Shown here one piece after another: positions 12,043-23,999 of a stretch of 64,000 nt of DNA. Origin of the DNA: Rotaria sordida. Lineage: Eukaryota > Rotifera > Eurotatoria > Philodinida > Philodinidae. Numbering within the stretch: position 1 is the stretch's first letter; every line of letters begins with the position of its first letter. The position numbers and the translations under genes were made by a program. Where the stretch lies: assembly GCA_905250125.1 (NCBI GenBank), contig CAJNOL010000668.1, positions 1 through 64,000 on the forward strand. Reading direction: 5' to 3'. The notes under the pieces were generated by a model that did no database searches, was not told where the DNA came from, and was given only the letters and a program-made list of their open reading frames with translations.

Positions 12043-14202
12043 TTCAAAACGAAAAAAAAAAAAATAGAAACTCTTGATATTTAACAACCAGTTATTAATA
12101 CTCATGTTCAATAGTCAGTTATTTCTAATTCAAACAAATTAACTCCTATGTATTTAATGATTCCTCTCAGGATTTATTTTCCTTTTTTTTTGTTTATTTG
12201 TGCAAAATAAAAATGTTAATGGTTTTTTTTCTATAATCGTCGATACTAATATTTAATATAACGAATCTGTTTCGTTAATTAATGAAGTATTTTAACTCAA
12301 GTTTCATGTACCGAGTGATATTAAAAAAAAACTTACTCTCTCATGAAATGTAATTTCTACACTTATAAGGGTTTAGTTTTTGAATCAACTTTTTTTTGCA
12401 ATAGAAAGAGCGCAAAAAAAGACGATACTAAATAGAACCAATTTCATTTTGAAGATATTCTAATGTAAACAGAGACAATTACAGAGAAATAGCATATTTT
12501 CGTACTTGAAGTTATTTTGTGCTACTTTAAAGTTCTTCAAACAAATTGAAGCTACTTTACACGTACTTTGAAATACTTTAAGATACTTGGAATATTTTGA
12601 AGTACTTGAAGATATTTCAAAATTTCTCAATATAACTACAAACACACATTTTAGATATTAGGCTATAGGTCGTTTTGTTGTTGCTGATTTACAATATAAC
12701 ATAACAAACTCAATGTTTACGAAAAAAAGAATAACAAAAATTACGACATTTTATTAATATTTCAATAGTTTATTTAGACAAAAGATAAAAAACGAAAAAC
12801 AGAAGATCACGCCCAGATTGGAATGAGTTAAAACAGGGAAGAGAAAAATGTTCACGGACTACTTCTTTTTCTCGAATGATGGTAGTGGGTGTGGGTGTCT
12901 GATGTAGACTTGAAACTGGATCGACAAACTGATCCGGTCCAGTTCAACTTTTAGAATCGGTCGGTTTTCACTGTTTGTTGTCGGTTGTTTTGTCAGTTTT
13001 TTACGCACCGAAATTCGTCTATTTTACGTGTTTTCATTGTTTTTCACAGTTTTAACAGGCCGAGAATATAAGCGTCAAAGTTTCTAGCTGAAAAATTTCT
13101 AGTCGTCATCAACCGCAGCTCAAAATTTTGAACTCACATCTTCTCATAGTACAATAAGGGCTTCGAATCATGCTAAATGTATTGATTATAGTCACGACAA
13201 ATTAGCTGGCCATTAGAAGTCAAATTCAGTATAAACTAAAAACTTGTCAGCTCAAAATTTCGAGCTCACTTTTCTGCGCTGCTTTTAGCTGACAGTCAGC
13301 AACTCTCAATGGCTCATAACTTCAATTCATGTTTTCGTCACATAAACGTTAGAAAAGATTCCGTTTTGTTGTGGAAATTTTGCGAATTACTACCTTATAC
13401 AACCGTGACAATATCTAGATGTTAAGAAACCTAAAAATATGAAGCCTAGTAGAAGACTCCAACACTGTCGCTCATTTTGTCTTCCTATAGGCAACCCTAG
13501 CCTCTACGAATTGAGAAGCCTTTTAGTTATGTTAAATAATGATTTCAAATGAGAAAACATCAGATTTATCAATTCTTGTAAAACAATTATATTTTTCTTG
13601 AAGAAAACCAGTTAAAACAAAGAATAGACGTTGTTCAATATCAGTTGTTGTGAGTATTAGATGAAAAGGTTTGAAAGACTTCTTTCTTTTCTTAGTATTA
13701 GCGTATATTGATATGCGACAGATTAAAATAGAAGTTATTGTTATTATAAAACCCACCAATTATACCAGTTTCACATTGGATGTCTTCGTGAAGCTGTACT
13801 AATAAACTTTTTCGCAAAAGAACTAGTAGGTTAACACATCGGACCCAATGTGTTAATTTAGATCTTTAAACATCTCGGTTTGTCGCCGATTTTCTGCCAA
13901 TCAAGCCAAGAATTTCGACCGACTGGTCCGAGCTAATCAAGAAGGCTGAATTGATCGACTCAGTTCGGTTGGAAAAAGTTCGACTGATTTCAAGCCTAGT
14001 GGGGTGTAGATATTAAGTGAGGAGAGGACTCTCATTAGAGCCCTGTATCCGACGCTGCAACCCGACTCCGACGGAGTCAGAGCCGAAGTCATTAAAAGAA
14101 ATTTTTTCGAAGTCGGAGTATTCGTGGTGAATTTTTTTTGGAGACGATGTGTGAGTTACATCAGTAATACAGTCAAGTATTTTTGCCAAAACACTTGACA
14201 CA
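12043..14202. other. Intergenic stretch of about 2.2 kb
   Basis: No gene recognised. At 12500-12620 there is a degenerate run of TACTTTGAAG-like words (a decayed short tandem repeat). The block 12860-13300 and 13830-14000 is less AT-rich than its surroundings but shows no open coding signal. Confidence 0.5.
12500..12620. repeat. Degenerate tandem repeat, TACTTTGAAG-like unit
   Basis: At least six diverged copies of a roughly 10-bp word (GTACTTGAAG, CTACTTTAAAG, GTACTTTGAAA, ATACTTTAAG, ATACTTGGAA, GTACTTGAAG) lie within 120 bp. It is too decayed to fix a period. Confidence 0.55.
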
Positions 14203-14587
14203 ATGAGTCATAATGAAAGTCAAATAAAGGACGAATTTTTTCAAGATGTTGAAAAATATCCATATAAAACAGTTAGTCATGCATTACAGATTATTCTACG
14301 AACATTAATACAAAATTATGGTGATAATGTTACTAAACATCATCAATAACACAATCAGTTTACATGAGGTATTGATGGTGAAACCGATCAATTAGTTGAT
14401 ATGCATAAATTTGGTGTATACGAACCAATTGCTGTAAAAATGCAATCAATAAAAACAGCTTTTGAAGTGAAATGAATTTTTTTTTCTGAAGAAATTTTTG
14501 GCTTTATTTTTTTAGACTACTGTTTTATTACTTCGCATTGATGATATTGTACCTTATGCAAAGAAAGCAAGTATGTTAGCAGAATGA
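14203..14587 (+). pseudogene. CCT3 (TCP-1 gamma) C-terminal pseudogene fragment
   Basis: The reading frame from 14203 resembles the end of the cytosolic chaperonin subunit gamma: YPYKTVSHALQIILRTLIQN, GIDGETDQLVDMHKFGVYEP, then TTVLLLRIDDIV. Two in-frame stops (TAA at 14347, TGA at 14365) interrupt it. A GT...AG intron-like segment, about 14467-14515, still separates the last two coding parts, so this is a DNA-level duplicate rather than a retrocopy. The N-terminal four fifths of the protein is absent. It is non-functional as a chaperonin subunit. Confidence 0.85.
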
Positions 14588-15813
14588 TCAAGACAAGATG
14601 ATGAGAAAAGAAAGAGAGAGAGAGAGAAGGTGAAGAAAAAAAATCAACTGATGAATCAAATAAAGATTGAGATATACATCTGAACAAATCTATAAATTAA
14701 TGTTCTCTTTTTTCTGTCATAGGCATTTGTGCGTGTTTGCGTCGTTTTTTTATCTGTCTTTGTTATAGTTATTGTTGATGATATCCACTTTTTAAAAATA
14801 ATCAGTCGATACATAAAACAAAAGAAATAGATATCGAAAAAAATATCGATTAGGTTTTATGTATTAACAAAAACGAAAAGTCAAGTTCAAGAGATGTATT
14901 TTTCCTCGGGAGACCATATCTAGAAAACAGCGTAACTAATGAAGGTACGTTTCAAAGTGTCAATTTTCTTTTGTATCGTGCCTATGTGCATTATGTAGAT
15001 CTTAATGGGTTCTAAATGTCTTGTAAAAAGTTTGTGCATTCTGGGTTGTTCCTGTCGAAACATTTAATTTTTTGCAATATTTTTTTTTATTACAACGTCG
15101 TAGTCTTTTCTTAGATTCACTTGAAAAACCAACTGTCAAATTGCAACTTAAAATTTTGCACAGAGAAAATTCTCTATGTGATTCATTCTAAAAATTTTAG
15201 ATTTCTTGGTTCAGTAAGAATGAATTCTAAGTATTTCAAAATGATCTTCTGTGGCTTAAGTTGATATGATGATCTATTTTTTAATACTGAATGAAACTTA
15301 ATGTTTACAGTTTCAGATGCAAGACAATTGGTGAATAACTATCGATTGACTTTTTATTTGATTTAGCTTTGTGATAACTTACTATGATGATAAAAATCAA
15401 CAGATATCAATTTCTCAACTAAAAACATAATCAACGATCGAATCGACACCTCATTTTCCTTCCCTACCCTCACATTGTGCTACAATCTTCCTTTTCCACC
15501 CATACTTTTCTATAAATGCCCATGGGATGCCTTTTTAACCCTGCCAGAGAGTTTCAACATCCTCCTGTTACGTACAGAAGTGCATGGAGAGGTCTTGGAA
15601 ATATATGTATGTTCCTATTGTCGTCTCATACGTACGATATACATACATATATGGTTGCCCGACTATTGTCAGGAACGTCCACTGTAATATTCCAACAACG
15701 CCCGGAGGTCTCTTTGGTTGTGTTCATGTGAATAGAAATATTTTTTGGAAAAAATTCGTAATCGACACAAGAGAAATGAACCAAATTTATTGTAGCAAAA
15801 AAAAAAGAATCGA
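14588..15813. other. Intergenic stretch of about 1.2 kb
   Basis: Three overlapping open frames on the plus strand at 15475-15916 have no family resemblance and overlap the ART-TPR remnant. I consider them chance. Confidence 0.45.
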
Positions 15814-16835
15814 TTACAATGTCTTTTTCACACGTTCAATATCTCGCTTCGATTTTATGACATGCGGATGCGTTAGAGGAAGGGATTTTTCTGAGATCGC
15901 ATACACTTTTTCATAAAATAAAAATGCTTTCGAGTATTTATCCATATTATAGTGCACCAAATCCATGTTGTTGTAGAATTTAGCCAAGTCGGGATGGTTC
16001 GGACGGAGGGTTTTTCCATCGATATCGAGTGCTCGGTCATAAAATGAAAGTGCTTTTGAGTACTCACTCATGTGAGAATGCACTGGATCAAGTGTGTCGT
16101 TGTAGTTCGCTCGATCTTTATTGGAATATGCTTTTTCAAGGAGAAGCTGATAGAATTGTGCTGCTTTTGCAAATTCTCCCACTTTCATAAGTATTTTACC
16201 TAGTCACGGCCATCCTTTTGCGCAACTAAATTCCTCGTGTATGCGTGCCACGAGTATGTTTAAATCATTGTCGTCATTACCTATGAGGGTGAGATTAACT
16301 TGCCATAGGCGGTCAGTATAGTCGTCGTGGATCCGTTCAATTTTATCAATGCGAAAAATCGTATTTGTCGAGAAAAGAATTTCTTCTTTTTGACTTTCAT
16401 AGTAGCTGACATTTTTTATGTCGATAAAATGAATCGATGATGTTGCGCAGAGTTTCGGATCGATATTCATAACAAAGAGTATGCCAACCGAATTAGGATC
16501 GAGTACTACTGAGCATGCAACGTTTTTCAGTGAAATATTTCGATTACAGCTTGTTGAAAGGAAATTGTTAAAAGACATAAGTCCTCCTTCTGTTTGTTTC
16601 ATTTTTTCAAAGTCTTGTATAGATAAACTCTGACCTCAAAATACTTTAAAAGGAATTGTCTTTGTTGTCGTTGTGGACCGTTGTTCGTTATGTAATTCTT
16701 CAATATGCAATCGTCTGCATAATATACCATCAATATTTTTTTTTGATTGCAAGTTTGCTTCTTTGGTTCTGAGTAAAGTTCAGTCAGTGAGATTGGTCCT
16801 TTAATATGTCCTGTAAATCCTTTATTTCTATACAA
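15814..16835 (-). pseudogene. ADP-ribosyltransferase (ART) plus TPR, broken
   Basis: Read on the minus strand from 16835. It resembles the mono-ADP-ribosyltransferase proteins followed by kinesin-light-chain-like TPRs that I associate with rotifers. The Ser motif is GGLMSFNNFLSTS, the Glu region is QKEEILFSTNTIFRI, and the TPRs include YSKALSFYDRALDI and YSKAFLFYEKVYAISEKSLP. Three defects are visible. A frame change near 16600 splits the N-terminal part (stop overlapping the next frame's ATG). A TGA at 16204-16206 interrupts the frame at GWP*LGKIL, probably from CGA. In the expected E-x-E motif the first Glu is Lys. The upstream catalytic region with the Arg motif is not recognisable. Likely a dead or partial copy; by family the role would be NAD-dependent protein modification. 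Confidence 0.75.
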
Positions 16836-19196
16836 TGCTATATTACATTCCTTTCTTTGATTTGTTATTTATATTCTTGTCAAAAAGTAGAAAACAATTG
16901 CAGAAATTTGTATGAAATCGATCTGTTACATACAATTTCTATGCCTTTGTCAAAATGTATTCAAAATTTAGTTAAACTTCCAAATAATGCGTATATGATG
17001 ATCGTAGTATGTTTGACCTATATACGTATCTGTTCTTACGCGTATAGATTCACAATATGATTCGGACTAAGTTGTATTCGAAATTTGTAAACAATTTCAT
17101 AATGATTTAGTCAATAAAATCGTTGAATTTATTTTAAAGACAATTGATGAAAACAATGAGCATAAACAACTTTCTTTTGCTAATGTAAAAGACACTAAAT
17201 GTTATGAAATTTTGTCTATTGTTACATTCCATAATAAAACAATCATTATAATGGAAATCTTTTAATTTACATAGTTAATTTGTTTTTCTATAAGCTATTC
17301 TAAAAATTAACATATGTTAAATTATATACTAATTACACACAAGTATATATCCAATATGATTACAAAGTTCATTAAATCCAAAATTATAGAATAACAACAA
17401 TAATAGGTAATTTCAAGTTTGATTATGAGTTATATCAACGTTAGAAATAAATGAATAGTTTTCAGTTTAGTCTTCACTGTCAAAGATAAGTGTAGAATAA
17501 TAAACTCTCAGGCAAAGGATTTATCACTCTACGGTTGTGTTTAAAACGTGTAATGATAAACTCTTCACCTAAGGATTTATTCCATTCATATACTCAAAAA
17601 GGATTTATGAACACAGAAAATAGTACAAGAGTTTATTAATCTACAATGGGTTACGAACTCTTGTCAAGAGTTTATGAACAGAAAGGGTTTATATAATGGT
17701 AATAAATGCATAGTGACAATTTATTATTCTATACCTTTTTGTAGTGTTCTGTCCTATAATGAATTAATTCATAATTTAATTCTCATCTTTCATCCTGCTG
17801 ATCTTCGGTGAGCATATCATCAAGTGCGATTTCAATGAGTCAATCATATCATATTTCAGTCTTTTTCTGAGACGGTCTTGAAGATAAAGATTAATTTTGT
17901 ATGAAAAATATCTCTACTTGATTAATCTATATGAAATTGAGGATAAATTGATAATCAGTTTACTAATGTTCTTGTTCTATTAATAATTCCATTATGTTTG
18001 AATATAGAGAGGAAATGTGAATTTTTAACTGTAGTTTTCCATATTTTTATAATTTCGAGATAAAAAATAAACCTATTATCATTTTTCGTTGAGGTGTTTT
18101 TCCTAAGCTTAAAAGACGGTTACTTAAGAACTTAAAAGATTTTTTCTATGTATCATTAGTATATTAAAAATAACAAATAGGTGAATAAGTTAAACTTTTT
18201 TTCATCACCAATAAACCAAAATTTGATTATCACAATTTGTACAAGGTGTGCTATAAATAGTACTACGCTAAACAAATTGAAGTATCTTCGTTTCAGTTCG
18301 GTCGAATAGTCTTATATTTCGATTAGCGCTCGAAGTTTATTTAAAGTTTTTTTTTTCTATACGGATAACGCAAACAAATGCTACTGTCAAGTTATAGTTT
18401 TAACCTCCAATGCTCAGTATTTGAAAATTCGAAACTTTACAACAGTTAACTTTTAAACTAACTAAGTAACTTTGAAAATTTGCTCTATTGCATCAATATA
18501 ATATTATTCATAAAGCTCGACTTGGCTTCTTCTTCTATTCAGCGACAACTGAAAATTATCTATGAAGCGCTCTACATGTATTTTTCCTACTTCATAACGT
18601 GTAAAATTGCTCTCATGATACAAACAATAATACTTAATAGTAGTCAGTGACAGACCTAGAATTTTGGCTTAGGAAGACTCAGCTTCGTGGCTCCGCCACT
18701 AATAGTAGTATTTACTTGCTTCATCTCTCTGAAAAATAACTTTGAATAAACTTTTACCACTAATAAAAACATTAGCCCATTTGATTGAACCGACTCGGAG
18801 ACATTTCATTTCTTTAACTGTAGTGCTATTTGCAGACCGCGCTATATATCTCAATAAATACATATGTTGACTTTTCTTCATATTGCAAAATAGTAATAAA
18901 ATCCAACGAATACTCTCAGAATCTCATGCCAATACGTGACTGAAACTGTAACTTATGTTTGCTAAAAAAAATCCTGGAAGATATACAAAACCTAACTATT
19001 AAATAATGTTAATCTATCCATCAACATGCATCAATGTGTATGAATGTGTGTTTATCTTTTTATATGTCATACCGAATGAAAATTATGTAAAGAAAGAATT
19101 CTTGAATACTCAGTATGATTGATCTGTCATATATTATTAATGAAGATAATTGATGTTATTTGCATAGTTTTTATTCAAGATAAAATAAATATACAA
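16836..19196. other. Gene-poor stretch of about 2.4 kb
   Basis: Two plus-strand open stretches, 16806-17060 (hydrophobic N-terminus, several Cys) and about 17067-17266 (CKQFHNDLVNKIVEFIL onward), look weakly coding, but I could not join them with a phase-compatible intron. A MITE-like element lies at 17475-17746. The rest is unremarkable. Confidence 0.4.
17475..17746. mobile_element. MITE-like element, copy 1
   Basis: About 272 bp, beginning CACTGTCAAAG and ending CTTTTTGTAGTG, with subterminal AGAATAATAAA on the left matched by TTTATTATTCT on the right. The interior repeats GGATTTAT, GAGTTTAT and GGGTTTAT words. It shares the 14-mer GTTTATTAATCTAC and its end structure with the element at 22657-22916. 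No ORF is present, so it would be non-autonomous. Confidence 0.65.
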
Positions 19197-19653
19197 TCAA
19201 AGAAAAGAATGAATATCTTCAAGTTTTGACTTTGGTAATTTCTTTTTTTTTATTGGTAAATCTTCTTCTTCCTCTTGTTCACTTTCACTTTCAGTATCAA
19301 TAGAAATTGTTGCTTCATCTTCATCCTCATCTATATTTGCAAAGCGTACTTTTATTTGTGGATCACCCGGAATATCTGAATGAATTGATTCAATTATATC
19401 TGCCGAATACTTATGATCATCAGCTTAATAAAAAAATAAAATAGAACACTTAAAACGTACTCGAAATTGAATTTTAATTACCTCGAATAAATGATTCATC
19501 TCTTAATCTTGCATTCTAAAAAACTAAAATTTAATTAAATGAAATCAAAAAATTTAATATAGATACCTTTTTTATTTTACTGAATTGGACAGCTGATAAA
19601 TATAAAATAGAAACTAATAATAATAATAATAATATACTAAAGATCTTTCTCAT
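19197..19653 (-). CDS. Small secreted or membrane-anchored acidic protein
   Basis: Three exons on the minus strand (19567-19653, 19482-19515, 19197-19423) join in phase to 115 aa. The N-terminus MRKIFSILLLLLLVSILYLS is a clear signal peptide or membrane anchor. The rest is hydrophilic and acidic, with DEDEDEATISIDTESESEQE, then a basic patch (IKKKKLPKSK) before the end. There is no Cys pattern or known domain. A secreted regulatory or structural peptide, or a single-pass membrane protein, are both possible. The function is unknown. The gene is divergent from the next one, with about 360 bp between starts. Confidence 0.65.
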
Positions 19654-20015
19654 TTTATTCTTCACTTAATCGTCAAATATTGAATTTAATATTTTGTTAA
19701 AAACTAACAGCACGATTAACACATTGATAAAATGCAAACCATATGTGAGAAAAAAAAACGATAGAAATGACATTATATAATACTCAAATAAAATACTATG
19801 TGGAACATTGACATTGGTTGATTCTATGTATCTTGATAATCATCAATCTTTTTATTTTTTAAAAGAAAACGAGGGAGAACATATATGTTTGTTTTTCTTT
19901 CCTTCCTCTCTCTCTCTAAGTAATTTCATTGAATTCTATTTTTGTCATCAAATGCAAACATTTCAATATTTTAAAAAGTGAACATAAACAAAAACATAAC
20001 AACAAAAAAACGAAA

Positions 20016-20576
20016 ATGAATTTTCTTATTTTTGATAAAAAACTTTCATCATCAAAATTAATTGATACAATATTAGCTGATTTTCGTCATGTAACATTAA
20101 TTACATGTAATGAAGCATCATTAACTATTCCATCATCATCATCACAATTATTATTAGTTAAACAAGTTGATATTAGTGATGCAAATCAAGCTATACAAAG
20201 TTTATCTAAACATGAAAATGATCCATTTGATGCTATTCTCATATTTAATCCATCATTATATTCAAATTTTCATAATATTTTGGAAACTATAAAACGATTA
20301 AAACCGCAACCTCCTCATCTTTTTCTCTTTTTTATTGATCAACAACATCAATTCGATGAAAATACAAATAAACGTCTGAAAGAAATTTCAAAATTCATAT
20401 CATGGACAATTGTTATATGTAATGAAATCAATTCATCAGCAACGACAAAATATCAAGTACAAACTAAATCTGATCCAAATAATCAACAACCAATAGCTCC
20501 TACGGCTGTATTTGATTTTGTATGTGATGTAATCAAAACAAAAAAATATTTACATGAAACAATTTATATTTATTAA
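20016..20576 (+). CDS. Unknown 186-aa single-exon protein
   Basis: Intact frame. The start at 20016 is preferred over an in-frame ATG at 19929 because the N-terminus MNFLIFDKKLSSSKLIDTIL then resembles a Rossmann-type beta-alpha start, while the 29 residues upstream are Lys/Asn-rich and look untranslated. The alternation of hydrophobic strands (DAILIFNP, HLFLFFID, WTIVICNE) and helices suggests a small alpha/beta fold, but I see no cofactor motif and name no family. No transmembrane segment is seen. Codon use fits the neighbouring genes. Confidence 0.6.
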   Translation: MNFLIFDKKLSSSKLIDTILADFRHVTLITCNEASLTIPSSSSQLLLVKQVDISDANQAIQSLSKHENDPFDAILIFNPSLYSNFHNILETIKRLKPQPPHLFLFFIDQQHQFDENTNKRLKEISKFISWTIVICNEINSSATTKYQVQTKSDPNNQQPIAPTAVFDFVCDVIKTKKYLHETIYIY

Positions 20577-20829
20577 TTCTTTAGATGTTATTCAGTTTTT
20601 TCATTAAGCCACATTCATTTTATAATTGATTCTAATTGATCAGCGTGATTTGATGTTATTTTATTTACACATTCACTAACAGTTTGAGAATGAAGTAGAC
20701 GTGTGACAAAATAATGTTAAAAGTTGTACACTTTCTTGATATGTTGAACAACGATATAACATACAACACCATAACACTTCAATATAAAAATATTGCATTG
20801 ATAAAATAGTTTTTGTAGGAATTAATTTG

Positions 20830-21463
20830 TTAATTAATATCACATCGAATACTCAAACTTGTTGGAAAAATTAATACAATTGATATTAATTTAAGAAAAA
20901 TAGGATTATAAACAAATGGACTAAGAGCCAGAGCACAATGACATAGTTCAATATATAAATCTACCGGAAAAACATTTTTAAATACAACGGAATTTATATC
21001 ATCAACAATATCTGTTGGATGTATAATTAATGCATTATTAAGACGAAATGTTTGATTAAAATTACTTTTTAATAAAATAAATTTTTATTTCAATAGGTAA
21101 ATTTGAAAGTTCAGGTATATATTTAAGATAATCAACTAATGCTAAATACATATATGAAATAGAATTTATAAATTTTTCTAATGATAATGTATTATTATGA
21201 AGTATTTTAAAATGTTCATAATATCTTAATGAAATACATATTTGTTCATGTTATTAGATAATCACCATCTTTATAATATATAAGTTCATATGACTAGAAA
21301 AGAAAAATTTAACTACTTAATATTTATATATAGCGAGAAAAATAAAAACATACAAAAAGTTTTATAGAATTTTGACAAACAAAATGCTTTACATGGCGAA
21401 CATATCTGAACACCAAAATTAATACCGACTAATGAATCTCCACAGGCAAGACATCGAACACTA
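20830..21463 (-). pseudogene. Nuclear hormone receptor pseudogene
   Basis: On the minus strand, 21463-21350 encodes the first zinc finger of a nuclear-receptor DNA-binding domain: VRCLACGDSLVGINFGVQIC, then SPCKAF, with the C-x2-C-x13-C-x2-C spacing intact. About 21258-20830 encodes part of a ligand-binding domain (RYYEHFKILHNN, LIKYIPELSN-like, TFRLNNALIIHPTDIVDD, ALSPFVYNPIFLKL). The second zinc finger, hinge and first half of the ligand-binding domain are missing. The ligand-binding part has a one-base frame change in an A-run near 21070 (IYFIKK then stop, restored in the next frame). No start is seen. It is a non-functional remnant of a receptor gene. Confidence 0.8.
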
Positions 21464-22539
21464 ACTTTTTTTCATTTTTTTTTCTTTCTCGTTTTGATAC
21501 ATAATGGAAACTTTTGGGAATGTTTGACTGGTTATATAAAATAGAAAAATAACTTCAATATTTCTATTTTTTAGGCATACAATTATAGTATGTACCCTAA
21601 AGCATATCATTTTAGACGATGGGTGTTAAAGTCATAAGAATAAGCTTGTTTTCATTTCGTTTTTATCCATAGATGTCCGTGAAACGTATACATTTGTTTC
21701 TCCTTCTTGTTTTTTTGTTTTTAATTTTTTCCCTTTCTTTGATCTCTTATGTCAATATAAATAAAGGTTACAGAAAAGAAAAATAAAAACGAATATAATA
21801 TTTTTAACCCTTTCAAGACAGGTGAATCATATATGCGTTTCCTATTTCGAAACAGTTCAGATCCATTGATGCGTACTACTTATCATTGATCTAACTGGCA
21901 CTACTCTATGATTTAGTACGAGCGACATGTATATACGCTGTGTCGATCTTTGAAAGATCAATAGTGCTGATTAGAAATGAAACTTAATTCAATTTAACTA
22001 ATTCCGTGACTCATTATTTTGGTTCGAAAAAAAAGAATCCCGTCCTGACAGAGTTAATATTGTAATTAATTTTTGTCTATTATCTTATAAATTCAATAGA
22101 GTGTCTAATGAATATTTAATACGCATTTATGGTGCATGATTTCTTTTTTTTATGGATTTTAATAATTTGAAAAATGTCATTCAATAAAATTAATAATTGA
22201 AATATGTTTCACAAAATGATCATATAAAAATTCCAAGAGTACTTTTATGAATTGATTTCTTTCTCCAACTTCAATCATTTTTCAAATAATTAGATTTTCT
22301 GACATTTAAGTGGCAGTTGTCATTATCCATCTGCATTAAATACATATAGTTATTTATATCTAATCATCGCAACCTTAGTGACTTATTATTGATTAGATAT
22401 AAAAGCTACAAAACTTAATGAAGCAACAGGTTGCAGCATATTATAATAAAGAAAATATCCGATGTCATATATGCAATAATAAGCTTAGATAAGAAGAATT
22501 ATTAGAGACTCTAAAATGTAGCAAGACAAGATATTAGTA

Positions 22540-22990
22540 CTTGAGCAAATATTCTGTGAAACACGATCTAAAAGACGTATGGAAGTATAGGAATAGAAAT
22601 TTGGACCCACTTTCACAGACGTAACAGACATTTTAGCAACGGTTCATTAGAGACATCACTGTAAAAACAAAAGCGCATAATAATAAACCCTACGGAAAAT
22701 GTTTATTAGCCTCATAAGCTCCTCATCAAATTTTCAACAAACTCGTTAAGATTTATGTTGATTTCATAAAATCTTCAAGGGTTTATTATCTTCATCACTG
22801 TACAAGGGTTTGTGGAAATGCAACGTAGAATAATTGTTTAAAGCGTTTATGAAATTGACATAAACCCTTTTCGTATGGTTTATTAATCTACCTTTCTTTT
22901 TACAGTATTGACAGACATCTTAGCAACGATGTATCACAGATATGACAAACACAACCATGAAAATGTCATAGGCCGTTACACTAGTGGCGT
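22540..22990. repeat. Dispersed repeat (family A), split by a MITE-like element
   Basis: The left part near 22556 matches the intron copy at about 1517 (GTGAAACACGATCTAAAAG). The sequence on each side of the inserted element is a near-duplicate: ACAGACATTTTAGCAACGGT to the left and ACAGACATCTTAGCAACGAT to the right, each followed by an AGA-CAT or AGA-TAT word. This is either a tandem array or a long duplicated flank. Confidence 0.55.
22657..22916. mobile_element. MITE-like element, copy 2
   Basis: About 260 bp, beginning CACTGTAAAAACAAAAG and ending CTTTCTTTTTACAGT, which are near-perfect inverted ends. The interior has ATAAACCCT and AGGGTTTAT words in both orientations and GTTTATTAATCTAC, as in copy 1. 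It sits inside a family A repeat. No ORF. Confidence 0.7.
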
Positions 22991-23999
22991 ATACGGAAAA
23001 TCGTGGATGGGAGGATAGTGCCTCACCATCTTTAAAAAATCATTCCACAATAAATTAAATTTCTTTTAAGATAAATCCAATTTCTGAACTTTCTACTTCG
23101 TAAAGAGTGATACAAAGCAATTTATCTATTCTTTTTGTAAACGAAATAATAGTATTATCAAAAAACAAAAAAATTTAAAAAGGTGAAAATAAACAAATAA
23201 TAATTATTTCAACAATATTCGACTGTTCTAATGCTGAATTGAGAAAGAATCAATTAACTTTTCGTAATCAACAATAATATCTCTCTGAATAGCCAACGGA
23301 GACTAATCGCTCAGTATAATATCGAATATAGTGTACGTACAATCGTTTTAATAAATTTCATTTTGCTGCATGTTCTTTCTCTTGTAGTGAATGGTACTAG
23401 GATCGTCATAGCACCGATGACGAGGTATAGAATCGAAAGGTAAATGGCAAAGACTTCAGTTATAAGATCACATGAAGTTCTGGAGTTCTGAAATCTCTTG
23501 AAGCCTTATGAAGACTTTTGAATAGTGCTCCTAATGGCAGGCGTGCCTAGCAGAAGCAAAGTATACAGAACATCTAGTGTTCTTGAATACACCGAAAGGA
23601 AAAAGTTGATACCATGATTCTATTGATTTCGAGTGATTCATGTTATTTCAATGATTCCAAAATAATTCTTGCCGCCGAAGTAGGAGAGAGGAAATTACCC
23701 TTACGTTACCAAGAAACAGATAATGGACAAAGTTGTGGGTTCGTATCAATAAAGAAACTTGAACAATAATATCAATAATAATATAGTAAAGAGAAATATT
23801 GAAGTTTAATATAAAAATCTTCTATAATAGGAATTTTCGATGTTGTATTTAATTTTGTACGACCATCATCAGCTATATAAGTTATCACTTGGAAACTTGA
23901 CTCTATTTTAAATTTATTTTGAAAACAAACAACAACTGTTGAAAATGGTACAGAGCAAAATACAACATAAACTAATTCATAAACATAAATCTATTTTGA

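Noticed and set aside
15475..15916. Three overlapping plus-strand open frames of 70-110 aa
   Set aside because: No family resemblance, three frames open at once, and they overlap the minus-strand ART-TPR remnant.
16806..17266. Possible two-exon small secreted protein
   Set aside because: No phase-compatible donor and acceptor could be found between the two open stretches.
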